Of a stretch of DNA of 64,000 nucleotides, positions 34,746 to 42,253 are shown one piece after another. The notes under the pieces were generated by a model. That model saw only the letters and a program-made list of their open reading frames with translations. It searched no databases and was not told where the DNA came from. The stretch spans positions 62,001 to 126,000 of the forward strand of contig JAKLKB010000017.1 in the NCBI GenBank assembly GCA_023150835.1, in the 5' to 3' direction. This DNA is from Myxococcota bacterium (GTDB taxonomy: Bacteria; Myxococcota_C; UBA6777). Position numbers and translations under genes: made by a program. Positions within the stretch are counted from its first letter, which is position 1. Each line of letters opens with the position of its first letter.

Positions 34746-34984
34746 TTGTGCTGTTCTTGCTTTGATCTGTTGCTTTCATGCAGTCGTTTCAAAAAAGAAA
34801 AAAGGCGACCGCTCCGCCCATCGCCACAAAGCTTGTGTGTGGATCGCGCTCCTTCGGGGGCGTCGTGCTTTGTCAAGGAAGTCGACACATCGTTGTCTCT
34901 TCTTTGCCAGCCGATCTCACCCGCTTCTCCCGCGACTTTCTTGGTGACCGAGAACTTTCTTCTGAAAAATGAACCCACCCAAAG

Positions 34985-35220
34985 GACGAGGCGTCTAGGC
35001 GCACCGAGGCTGCAAAAGCCAGCGGCGCATACACGCCTAACCATCGGTTCTATGCGTCCCGCGTATCGGCTGCGACTTCGTTATCCGGGTTCGAGTCCCG
35101 GGAACTCCACCATCGCCGTCTGTGGACGGTTTTGGGGTTCTGGCGGAATGGAAGACGCGCTTGATTTGGGATCAGGTAACACATCAAACTTTTTAACACA
35201 GCCACATACGGCACGCTGTG
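34985..35220 (+). ncRNA. structured RNA unit B around a permuted Leu-like tRNA
   Basis: Second unit, about 450 bp after unit A. Upstream elements are a hairpin GGCG-CATACA-CGCC followed by TAACCATCGGT, and the hairpin ATGCG-TCCCG-CGTAT (35052-35066). Downstream are GTAACACATCAAAC (35176-35189) and CACAGC-(12 nt)-GCTGTG (35197-35220) with ATACGG in the loop. Loop words match unit A while both stems differ yet still pair, which is covariation and argues for a conserved folded RNA rather than chance similarity. Confidence 0.6.
35068..35176 (+). tRNA. circularly permuted tRNA-Leu-like sequence (anticodon loop reads TGG)
   Basis: The 3' half comes first: T-arm CCGGG-TTCGAGT-CCCGG (35085-35101), acceptor strand GAACTCC (35102-35108), discriminator A, encoded CCA (35110-35112). 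A 21-nt linker follows, holding the hairpin CCGTC-TGTG-GACGG and TTTT. Then the 5' half: acceptor GGGGTTC (35134-35140), which pairs with GAACTCC at all 7 positions (one G:T); D-arm GCG...CGC with the Leu-type GGCGGAAT...GACGC; and anticodon arm CTTGA-TTTGGGA-TCAGG. The loop gives TGG (35167-35169), a proline anticodon on a leucine-type body. The linker hairpin plus T run could also be a terminator. Confidence 0.65.
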
Positions 35221-35524
35221 ACGGGTGATCGCGCAGAGGCGACAGCATCGGATTCTTCTCGATGTTTGGTCTTTTGTTGCAGGTTGCTCCGCTCCAGCCG
35301 TCTGTCTCGGGTTTTGTGAGTTGCGAACGCGCATCTTTGCGGTGGGTGATCTGGTTTGGAGAACGTTGTTGTTCAAACGCATCCATCGCGCAAGCGTGTG
35401 AAACTCGTGCTTTTGGGGTTCCCAAAGCACCAGCCGCCCTCCCACCCGAAAGGACGCCGCCCGTATCGTGGCTGTTTGCTTTGGCGGGCTGAGGGCCAAA
35501 GTCTTTTCGAGAAGAAAGTGCTTG

Positions 35525-35712
35525 TGTTGGTGGGAGGGGCGTGTTATGTGGCAGGCGTTGTGCCTAGCGAGCAAGGGAAGACGGTGTAAATCCGTCACGG
35601 ACCCGCCACTGTGAGCGGTCAGGCTTGTGCAAAAGGGCCACTGTCCTTGATGGATGGGAAGGCGCACAAGATAGCGGCTGCAAGTCAGGAGACCTGAGCG
35701 AGGCATCCTCAT
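35525..35712 (+). promoter_or_regulatory. cobalamin riboswitch
   Basis: Contains the conserved core of the adenosylcobalamin/cobalamin riboswitch: GGGAAGACGGTGTAAATCCG, then TCACGGACCCGCCACTGTGA, and the B12 box CAAGTCAGGAGACCTG (about 35680-35695). It lies about 90 bp before the TonB-receptor start, as usual for vitamin B12 uptake genes, and should switch expression off when cobalamin is plentiful. A hairpin GATCGTG-TTT-CATGATC (35745-35761) lies between it and the gene and may be part of the expression platform. Confidence 0.95.
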
Positions 35713-35802
35713 TTCATATCCTCGGGATCTGGGATAGTTGAGGGCGATCGTGTTTCATGATCGAACCCTGCGCTATTCCAACTGCAAGCGGCCCTTCGTC
35801 AG

Positions 35803-38193
35803 GTGCGGAGGCTGCGAAAGGTTGGGAGTTTGCTGCTTTTGACTTGGTGGCTCACCTTGTTGGGCAGTGCGCAGACGCAGCATCCATCAAAGCCGATATG
35901 TCGGGCGATCCGATGTCCGTTGCCTTCTTGCTGTGTCTGGCGTTGTCTCGCAAACAAGCACTCGCTTACAAACAAAAACGACGCATTTGGCAAAAACCCC
36001 CGTGTTCTCGGCGGTTCAAGCGACAGAGTCATCTATTTGAAAAACGATGCCCTCTTCGCCGATACGGGGTCAAGGGGCCATCGGTCCCTTGTGGGGTGTG
36101 GGGTGAAACCCCACAAAACAAATCCAACAAATCACTCTTGTACAAAAAAAACCAAGTCGACGGCAAGAAAAAACCCGAAGTCTTCCTCGGAAGAAGAAGA
36201 GATCGTGGTGCGTGGGCAGCGGGAGCGTGCGCGGATCGAGTCGGAAGAAGCAACGGGTTTTGTGCAGATATTAGGGCGCAAGGAAGCCTTGCAAGGGGCG
36301 CGGACGTTGGGGGAGATCCTGCGAGAGTCAGCGGGGGTGCAGATCCGTTCGTTGGGATCGTGGGGGGCGTTGACACAGGCGTCGATTCGGGGATCCACAC
36401 CGGGGCAAGTCCAAGTTTTTTTGGATGGCGTCTTGTTGAATCACGGCAGCATGGGGGGGGTGGATCTGGGCGATCTTCCGTTGGGTGGATTGGAGCGGAT
36501 CGAGGTGTATCGGGGATTTGTGCCTGCGAGTCTTGGTGGAGCGATGGGCGGGGCGATCCATCTGGTGACGCGGGAAGGTGGGCGTTTGTTGCGTTGGGGG
36601 ATGGGAGCGACCTTGGGTTCTTTTGCGAGTGCGAAGGTGCAGGCGCATTACCAACACGGTGTAGGGGCGTGGCGTTGGGGCCTTTTTGCAAACTATCTTC
36701 ACAGCGGCGGGGCTTTTTCTTATTACGACGATCGAGGAACGCCCTTGCACACGGGCGATGATCAGAGCGAGGCGTTGCGACAAAACAACGATACGCATCT
36801 TGCCCAAGTGATCGGGCGCATGGGCGGTCGTTGGGGAAAAGTCAATCTGGATATCAGCCACTTGCTGGCATGGCGAGAACAGGGCATTCCGGGCCTCGGG
36901 CAGTTTCGGTCGTTGGAGGCCCGTTATGGAAGCCTTCGGAATGCGGGGCAGTTGCGCGTCCAAGCGCAGCAGATCCCGTGGTCACAAACCCGTATGGAGG
37001 GCCAGATCCAGTGGTTGCAACAAAGTGAGGTCTTTCGCGATCCGCTCGGTGAGATCGGTGTCGGGCGGCGGATCATCGAAAGTGGCCGAGATAGCCTTGG
37101 TGGGACGGCGCTTTTGGAATGGTGGATCACGCCACATCATCGGGTGCAATGGCCGTTATGGATGCGATGGGAGCAAGCGACAGCGGTGGATCAGATGGCG
37201 GGTGGACGGGCTTTGGCGGGCGGCCAGCGGGTGCATGGCTGGTCTGCGTTGGCGTATCAGGGCCAGATGGCGGGGGAGTGGGTGACATGGCAAGCGGCGA
37301 TGCGATTGGAAGGGGCCTATACATCGCCTTCTGTGCAGACGGTGGGGGCAGAAGAGGTCTTGCGGTGGTATCCGACGGGCCGTGTGGGGGTGCAGATCTG
37401 GCCGTGGCGTCCGTTGCGGATCAAGGCCAACGTCGGGCGTTATCTGCGCCTTCCTGATTTTTCAGAGATGTTTGGGGATCGCGGCGCAACGATGGGAAAC
37501 CCCGCACTTCGGCCCGAACAAGGTTGGCAATGGGATATCGGCCTACAATGGCGGATGCACGCGCCGTCGGCGGTGTTGCGGCGCTTGGAGATCGAAGCGG
37601 TGTTCTTTGGTAGCGCAGCCCAAGATCTGATCCGTTGGCTGCAAAACTCTCAACGCACGCTTGTTGCGGCGAACATCGATCAGGCCCTCACGATGGGCAT
37701 GGAAGCACGGTTGTTGTTGGAGATCTCGTCTTGGCTTCGTGTCGAAGGGGCGTTCACGTTGTTGGATGCCCGCAATCTTTCGATCGCGGCTTTTGAGCAA
37801 GGCCGCCAACTACCCGGGCGACCGCGTTATGATGCCTTTGTCCAAGCGACGTTGCAGCGATCATGGGGGCGTTTGTTTTATCGCTATCATTTTCTCGGTG
37901 AAAACTGGTTGGATCGTGCCAACCTTCATGCCCTAGGGAGCCGTCATCTGCACGGCCTTGGGGCGGTGCTTTACCCGGCGCGTTTGGCGCGGAAGTGGGG
38001 AATCGATGTGCCTTGGGAGGGCCTGCGTGTGCATCTCGATATCAGCAATCTGCTCGATCAACGGATGACATGGGTGGATCTGCAACCACCGTTGCCGAAC
38101 CGCACTCAAACCCCCCAAGCCATCGCCGATATCGGCGGCTACCCTCTGCCGGGGCGAGCGTTCTTTTTGTCGGTACATTGGGAGTTTTTTTAA
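35803..38193 (+). CDS. btuB: BtuB-like TonB-dependent outer-membrane receptor with in-frame R1 insertion
   Basis: Outer-membrane receptor for cobalamin or a related corrinoid (796 residues), called from the receptor layout and the riboswitch just upstream. The start is GTG 35803; a signal peptide (VGSLLLLTWWLTLLGSAQ) follows. The TonB box and plug begin near residue 130 (EEEIVVRGQRERARIE), with the plug signatures TLGEILRESAGVQIRSLG and GSTPGQVQVFLDGVLLN. The barrel ends in RAFFLSVHWEFF with the typical terminal Phe. Between signal peptide and TonB box lie about 100 unusual residues; residues 58-113 are encoded by a copy of element R1 (35975-36140) in frame. The first gene of the B12 operon. 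Confidence 0.9.
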   Translation: MRRLRKVGSLLLLTWWLTLLGSAQTQHPSKPICRAIRCPLPSCCVWRCLANKHSLTNKNDAFGKNPRVLGGSSDRVIYLKNDALFADTGSRGHRSLVGCGVKPHKTNPTNHSCTKKTKSTARKNPKSSSEEEEIVVRGQRERARIESEEATGFVQILGRKEALQGARTLGEILRESAGVQIRSLGSWGALTQASIRGSTPGQVQVFLDGVLLNHGSMGGVDLGDLPLGGLERIEVYRGFVPASLGGAMGGAIHLVTREGGRLLRWGMGATLGSFASAKVQAHYQHGVGAWRWGLFANYLHSGGAFSYYDDRGTPLHTGDDQSEALRQNNDTHLAQVIGRMGGRWGKVNLDISHLLAWREQGIPGLGQFRSLEARYGSLRNAGQLRVQAQQIPWSQTRMEGQIQWLQQSEVFRDPLGEIGVGRRIIESGRDSLGGTALLEWWITPHHRVQWPLWMRWEQATAVDQMAGGRALAGGQRVHGWSALAYQGQMAGEWVTWQAAMRLEGAYTSPSVQTVGAEEVLRWYPTGRVGVQIWPWRPLRIKANVGRYLRLPDFSEMFGDRGATMGNPALRPEQGWQWDIGLQWRMHAPSAVLRRLEIEAVFFGSAAQDLIRWLQNSQRTLVAANIDQALTMGMEARLLLEISSWLRVEGAFTLLDARNLSIAAFEQGRQLPGRPRYDAFVQATLQRSWGRLFYRYHFLGENWLDRANLHALGSRHLHGLGAVLYPARLARKWGIDVPWEGLRVHLDISNLLDQRMTWVDLQPPLPNRTQTPQAIADIGGYPLPGRAFFLSVHWEFF
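35975..36140 (+). repeat. dispersed element R1, copy b, inside btuB
   Basis: Shares with the other copies CCCGTGTTC, TTCAAGCGACAGAGTC, GATACGGGGTCAAGGGG, TCCCTTGTGGGGTGTGGGG and GTGAAACCCCAC, with decayed ends (ACGCATTTGGC and CCAACAAATCACTCTTG). It lies wholly within the btuB reading frame, which stays open through it. The encoded peptide includes RSLVGCGVKPHKT. Confidence 0.85.
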
Positions 38194-38375
38194 CAGGAAA
38201 CGACTTGCGCCGTTGGATGGTGTTTTGTGGGGCTTTGCCCCACGCCCCACAAGGGAGCGCGGCTCCCTTGAACCCCGCATCGGCGGGGCGAACAGAGGTT
38301 TTCAGACAAACAACTCTGCCGCTTGGGCCGTTGCAAATACGTCTTTTTTGAAAAATTGCGTAAGTCTTCACAGGA
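38194..38375 (-). repeat. dispersed element R1, copy c
   Basis: Reverse-orientation R1 filling the spacer between btuB and the first propeller lipoprotein. Its ends are CAGGAAACGACTTGCGCCGTT and, inverted, AATTGCGTAAGTCTTCACAG. It begins directly after the btuB stop, and its right edge carries the AGGAG that serves as ribosome binding site for the next gene. Confidence 0.85.
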
Positions 38376-38384
38376 GTTTATCAG

Positions 38385-39758
38385 ATGAAAAATTGGATGA
38401 GTGGTCTGTTTTTGGTCTTGTTCTTGGCATCGAGTGCTTTGATGCAGGGCGGCTGCGATGGCAAGGCGAGCGAGAACGTTGTGGAAAAGGTAACAAGCGA
38501 CGGGAGCGAAGCATCGCCTGAAGGTACGATGCCCGAAGGCGTAAAAGAAGAAGTCGCGCAAGAAGCCACCTCAGAACAAGAAGCTATTGTGGAGAAAATG
38601 CCTGAACGAAGTGAAGATATCCCCGAAGCCAAGCCTGAGACACAGGCGACAAATACGCTGGCTTTTGTGATCTCTTCCGACTATGTCAGCGGTCAGTTGG
38701 GGATCTTGGATGTCCATAAGCGAACATGGATACGCCAAGATGCTGCGGTGCTTTCGGGCGATGCGGTGATGCGGGTGTGGGGGGACTTGTTGTTTGTGTT
38801 GAATCGCTACAACGATCCGCAAAAAGAAGACGTGGTGCTTGTCTTTAACACAAAGACATTGCTCGAAGTGGGCCGATACAACGTGGGAGCCAAGAGCAAC
38901 CCCCAAGATATCGCAGTGATCAACGATCAAAAAGCGTACATCAGCTTGTACGAGCGGCCTCATGTCTTGATCGTGCATCCCACAACAGGCGAAGAGAAGG
39001 GAAAGATCGATCTGTCAACGCTTGTCGAAGCTTCCAAAAAGACATGCACGAAAGGCGACGATTGCAAGGACGCTTTTGGAAACGGCTCGGCGACTTGCAA
39101 CGCAGGAACTTGTGCAGCGGACGGATTACCCGAAGCCACAAAGATGTTGTTGTTTCAAGAAAAAGTCTATATTCTTGTGCAAGGTCTTGATCGCAATGAT
39201 GGTTTTGTTCCACTCAAAAGCGTCTTGGCTGCGATCGATGCCAAAAATGACACGCTGCTTGCGCAGCCTCTTACGATGAAAGGCGGCAATCCAACGGCTT
39301 TTGTGGACGATGCGCAAGGCAACTGGCTGATCGTCCAAAATGGCAACGCCTTTGATCCCAAAGATGGCGGAGTGGAGCGGTTTGATCTGAACCAAGGCAA
39401 ACTCGCGGGCAGTTTCTTGATCACCGAAGAGAAGCTGGGAGGGAGTTTGCCACAAAATGGAGCGATGGTGGTGATCTCGCCGACGTTGGGATATGTTCTG
39501 GTGTCGGATGCTTCGTTTAAACAGAGTCTTGTAAGTTTTAACCCGACCACAGGAAGCAAAGAAAAGGATCTGATCGTCGGGGCGGAGCTTGGGGAGCTTG
39601 CGATGCACGAAGGGCAGCTCTTGCTTGCAGACCGTAGCAAGGGGGCTTTTGGCGTTCGTGTCTTGGAGGCAGCAAGCGGAACGGCTGTCACGCAAGATCC
39701 GATCTCCACAGGCAAACTGCCTCCTGCTCAGATCGTGATCGTCAAGCGCGCAAACTGA
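38385..39758 (+). CDS. BtuG-like beta-propeller surface lipoprotein 1
   Basis: Lipoprotein of 457 residues; lipobox region SALMQGGC, then a 60-residue Glu/Ser-rich stalk. The rest has YncE/WD40-like propeller blades: LAFVISSDYVSGQLGILDV, RVWGDLLFVLNRYN, KSNPQDIAVINDQKAYISLY, QEKVYILVQGLDR. A Cys-containing loop (KTCTKGDDCKDAFGN and ATCNAGTC) interrupts it. In Bacteroides the propeller lipoprotein BtuG sits over BtuB and captures B12; the position right after btuB under a cobalamin riboswitch supports the same role here by inference. AGGAG precedes the ATG. Confidence 0.8.
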   Translation: MKNWMSGLFLVLFLASSALMQGGCDGKASENVVEKVTSDGSEASPEGTMPEGVKEEVAQEATSEQEAIVEKMPERSEDIPEAKPETQATNTLAFVISSDYVSGQLGILDVHKRTWIRQDAAVLSGDAVMRVWGDLLFVLNRYNDPQKEDVVLVFNTKTLLEVGRYNVGAKSNPQDIAVINDQKAYISLYERPHVLIVHPTTGEEKGKIDLSTLVEASKKTCTKGDDCKDAFGNGSATCNAGTCAADGLPEATKMLLFQEKVYILVQGLDRNDGFVPLKSVLAAIDAKNDTLLAQPLTMKGGNPTAFVDDAQGNWLIVQNGNAFDPKDGGVERFDLNQGKLAGSFLITEEKLGGSLPQNGAMVVISPTLGYVLVSDASFKQSLVSFNPTTGSKEKDLIVGAELGELAMHEGQLLLADRSKGAFGVRVLEAASGTAVTQDPISTGKLPPAQIVIVKRAN

Positions 39759-39773
39759 GCCTCTCAGATCTCG

Positions 39774-39943
39774 TAGGAGTGACGCAGTTGGGCGGATGTG
39801 GTGGGGTTTCACCCCACACCCCACAAGGGAGCGCGGCTCGATGGACCCCGTATTGGCGAGGTGAGCGCAGGTTTTTCAAAACAACGACTCTGTCGCTTGG
39901 GCGTTCGCGAACACGGCTTTTTTGGCAACTGCGCCACTCCTAT
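39774..39943 (-). repeat. dispersed element R1, copy d (best preserved ends)
   Basis: About 170 bp with clear terminal inverted repeats: AGGAGTGACGCAGTTGG at the left and CAACTGCGCCACTCCT at the right. The inner palindrome is TGGGGTTTCACCCCA. It fills the spacer between the two propeller-lipoprotein genes, in the same orientation as copy c. Confidence 0.9.
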
Positions 39944-39978
39944 CTCATTGAACTCCTGCGGGAGTGGAGTGATCGCCG

Positions 39979-41196
39979 ATGCGTGTGTTCGGGCGTTGGG
40001 TTGTGTGGTGTGTGTGCGGTTGGCTCGGAGGGGTGGGGTGGATCGCATGCGTTCCACCGACGCTGCCGACAGATCGCCTTGCTGCGGGGGCTTTACAAAA
40101 CGGCGCATGGGCTGTGGTGATCGGGCGTTCCGAACAAAGCGGGGCATTTGGGGCGATCGACCTTGAGCGCCGAGTGGCCTACAAACTGGTCGGACCCGCT
40201 TCCAACGATGCGGTAGCGCGAGTGTGGGGGAACACGCTTTACATCATCAATCGCTACACACACGACAACATCCAAGCGATGGATCTCCGTGACATGCGCC
40301 TATTGACCCAATTTTCTGTCGGCGTAGGGGCCAATCCCCAAGACCTCGTTGTCGTGGGCAAAAAGGCGTATATCTCTTGCTTGGGTCGGGCTGCGCTGCA
40401 AGTCGTGGATGCCGCGTCGGGAAAGCTGCAAACACAGATCGATCTGTCGGCACTTTCCGAGGTGGGAAACAAGCCTTGTCAGGGAGATGCGGATTGTGGG
40501 GGTGTGCGTTGTCTTGGGGGGGCTTGTGCGCTGGACGATCTGCCTGAGTTGGGGCGGATGTTTTTGTACCAGCAACGTTGGCTGTATGTTCTTGTCCAAC
40601 GCCTTGACCAGCAACGTCAATTTTTGCCGACGACCCAAGGCTTGTTGGCCTTGATCGATACTGAAAACGATACGCTGGTGCAGAGCTTCCCGATGCAAGG
40701 GAGCAATCCGCTTTATCTATCCCCTTCGGTCGACGGAAAGCACCTGTATGTGGCCCAAGTCGGCCAATGGATGAATGAACAAGGAGCGCCAGCTTTGGAT
40801 GGTGTGTTGGAGCGCTTTTCTCTCGAAGAGCGGCGCTTTGACGCGGTGATCTTGCGAGAAGAGTCCTTGGGTGGAAACCTCGGATCCTTCGCCATGATCG
40901 ATGCGTCTTCGGGTGTCGTGATCCGAACGGGGGCTTCTTTTCGCACGGAACTTGTGCGTTTTGATGCCACACAAGGCAAAGTCGTTTCTCAGTGGGCCGC
41001 TTCGGAATGTACAGGGGGAGTCTCATGTTTTTCTTTTGTTCAGGTCGCGAAAACGCCCAAGGGTGGGGTGATCCTGTTGGATCGCTATGAAAAAAAGCCG
41101 GGAGTGCGCTTGTTTGATCCGACAGAGGGCCGAGAACAAACAGCGGCTCCCTTGGATATCGGCTTACCCCCCGAGTTTGTAGTCTTTGCACCGTAG
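39979..41196 (+). CDS. BtuG-like beta-propeller surface lipoprotein 2
   Basis: Paralogue of the previous gene (405 residues) without the long stalk. The lipobox is WIAC. Matching blades are VARVWGNTLYIINRYTHDN, GANPQDLVVVGKKAYISCLG and the Cys loop KPCQGDADCGGVRCLGGAC, then QRWLYVLVQRLDQ. The shared Cys-loop position confirms common ancestry. Probably also surface-exposed and corrinoid-binding, by context. The stop region (TTTGCACCGTAGAAGG) is repeated 63 bp downstream. Confidence 0.8.
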   Translation: MRVFGRWVVWCVCGWLGGVGWIACVPPTLPTDRLAAGALQNGAWAVVIGRSEQSGAFGAIDLERRVAYKLVGPASNDAVARVWGNTLYIINRYTHDNIQAMDLRDMRLLTQFSVGVGANPQDLVVVGKKAYISCLGRAALQVVDAASGKLQTQIDLSALSEVGNKPCQGDADCGGVRCLGGACALDDLPELGRMFLYQQRWLYVLVQRLDQQRQFLPTTQGLLALIDTENDTLVQSFPMQGSNPLYLSPSVDGKHLYVAQVGQWMNEQGAPALDGVLERFSLEERRFDAVILREESLGGNLGSFAMIDASSGVVIRTGASFRTELVRFDATQGKVVSQWAASECTGGVSCFSFVQVAKTPKGGVILLDRYEKKPGVRLFDPTEGREQTAAPLDIGLPPEFVVFAP

Positions 41197-41285
41197 AAGG
41201 TGAGCTTTGCGGTCGCTTCGTTGACCGCGTAGGGTAGGTGGTTTGACTTTGCACCGTAGAAGGCGAGCTTTGCGCAGTAGAAAGT
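41185..41285 (+). repeat. duplicated 3' end of the second propeller gene
   Basis: TTTGCACCGTAGAAGGTGAG occurs at 41185 (including the TAG stop) and, with one change, at 41248; each copy is about 27 bp and continues into CTTTGCG. Between them lies the hairpin GCGGTC-GCTTCGTT-GACCGC. No other gene is present in this spacer. Confidence 0.85.
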
Positions 41286-41330
41286 TCTTTTTGGCCGATG
41301 AATCGGCGGTGAGATGGAGTGATTAGGTCG

Positions 41331-42209
41331 ATGAAAAACAAGGTGCAAGGCTTACAAGAACGGTGTTGGCATTCGATGATGCGGTGTTATAGACGATGGC
41401 CTCGGTGTTTCGGGCTTGTTGCTATCCTCGGTGTGTTGTGGGGTCTTGGTGGTGCGGCTTGCGTGGGTGGGGTCGCGCAAGAGTCGGTGGCTGGCGATGC
41501 TGCGGAGTGGGGGGCAGAAGCGGGGGCTGAGCAACAGGCATGGAAAGCGAAAGAGCTGACTGCATGGGAAGGAAGCGATCTGGATGCGGGGATTCCCGAG
41601 GGTTATGTGTGGGGAGAAGCAGGCGGGGGATTTGCGCAAGGAGTCGTGTCTTTTTCTCCAACGGGCGGCGTTTCTTATGGACAAGAAGACTTTCCAAACA
41701 AGCTCCTCGGTCCTCCCCAAGGATCGGGCCTAGGAAAGGGATCGTTGGATGTGGTGTCACTGGGGTGCGGTGGGGAGATCATCTTGGAGTTTTCAGACCC
41801 GATGATCGGGGATGGTCCGGGTCCAGACTTTATCGTTTTTGAAAATGCGTTTTCTCCGAATGGAGTGGGGAGTTTTGCGGAACCAGCGGAGGTCTCGGTG
41901 AGCGTGGACGGCAAGAACTGGCGGGTGTTTCCGTGTGATCCGCAGTCGGCCTCTTGGCCGTATGCGCAATGTGCGGGTGTCCGTCCTGTGTTTTCGTCGC
42001 CCGAGAACAGGATATCGCCCTATGATCCGCAAGTTTCAGGAGGAGATGTGTATGATCTGCGTGATCTGGGGGTTTCGGTGGCGCGTTTTGTGCGGATACG
42101 CGACCGCAGTCGGGCGTTGCCTGACGCTGCGCGTTGGTGTCAAGCGCATAACGCTGGATTTGACTTGGACGCGATATCGGTGATCTGGCCCTACAGGCCG
42201 AAGCCGTAG
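41331..42209 (+). CDS. exported surface protein of the cobalamin operon
   Basis: Protein of 292 residues with a hydrophobic export signal (GLVAILGVLWGLGGAACVG, possible lipobox GAAC), an Ala/Glu/Trp-rich linker and a beta-rich domain. The domain contains DVVSLGCGGEIILEFSDP, GPGPDFIVFENAF and ISVIWPYRP at the end. The GGGEIILEF...DFIVFENAF pattern resembles surface proteins found beside BtuG-type genes in Bacteroidetes B12 loci (recalled, not checked). Role in corrinoid capture is inference. I chose the ATG at 41331; a GTG at 41319 is in frame. Last gene of the operon, convergent with the HEAT gene. Confidence 0.7.
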   Translation: MKNKVQGLQERCWHSMMRCYRRWPRCFGLVAILGVLWGLGGAACVGGVAQESVAGDAAEWGAEAGAEQQAWKAKELTAWEGSDLDAGIPEGYVWGEAGGGFAQGVVSFSPTGGVSYGQEDFPNKLLGPPQGSGLGKGSLDVVSLGCGGEIILEFSDPMIGDGPGPDFIVFENAFSPNGVGSFAEPAEVSVSVDGKNWRVFPCDPQSASWPYAQCAGVRPVFSSPENRISPYDPQVSGGDVYDLRDLGVSVARFVRIRDRSRALPDAARWCQAHNAGFDLDAISVIWPYRPKP

Positions 42210-42253
42210 CGATGTTCAACCGACCGAGACGCGCAACTCCGATGAGAAATAGG

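Noticed and set aside
35113-35133. CCGTC-TGTG-GACGG then TTTT as a simple terminator of a normal upstream tRNA
   Set aside because: No 5' half able to pair with GAACTCC lies upstream at tRNA distance, while GGGGTTC directly downstream pairs fully; kept only as an alternative in the feature note.
34541-35220. Group I intron-split tRNAs or a two-piece tmRNA as explanation of the tRNA halves
   Set aside because: No P/Q/R/S-type group I core words were found in the flanks, the anticodon arms are complete, and tmRNA lacks an anticodon arm. The order 3' half then 5' half is opposite to a normal intron split. Not excluded by computation.
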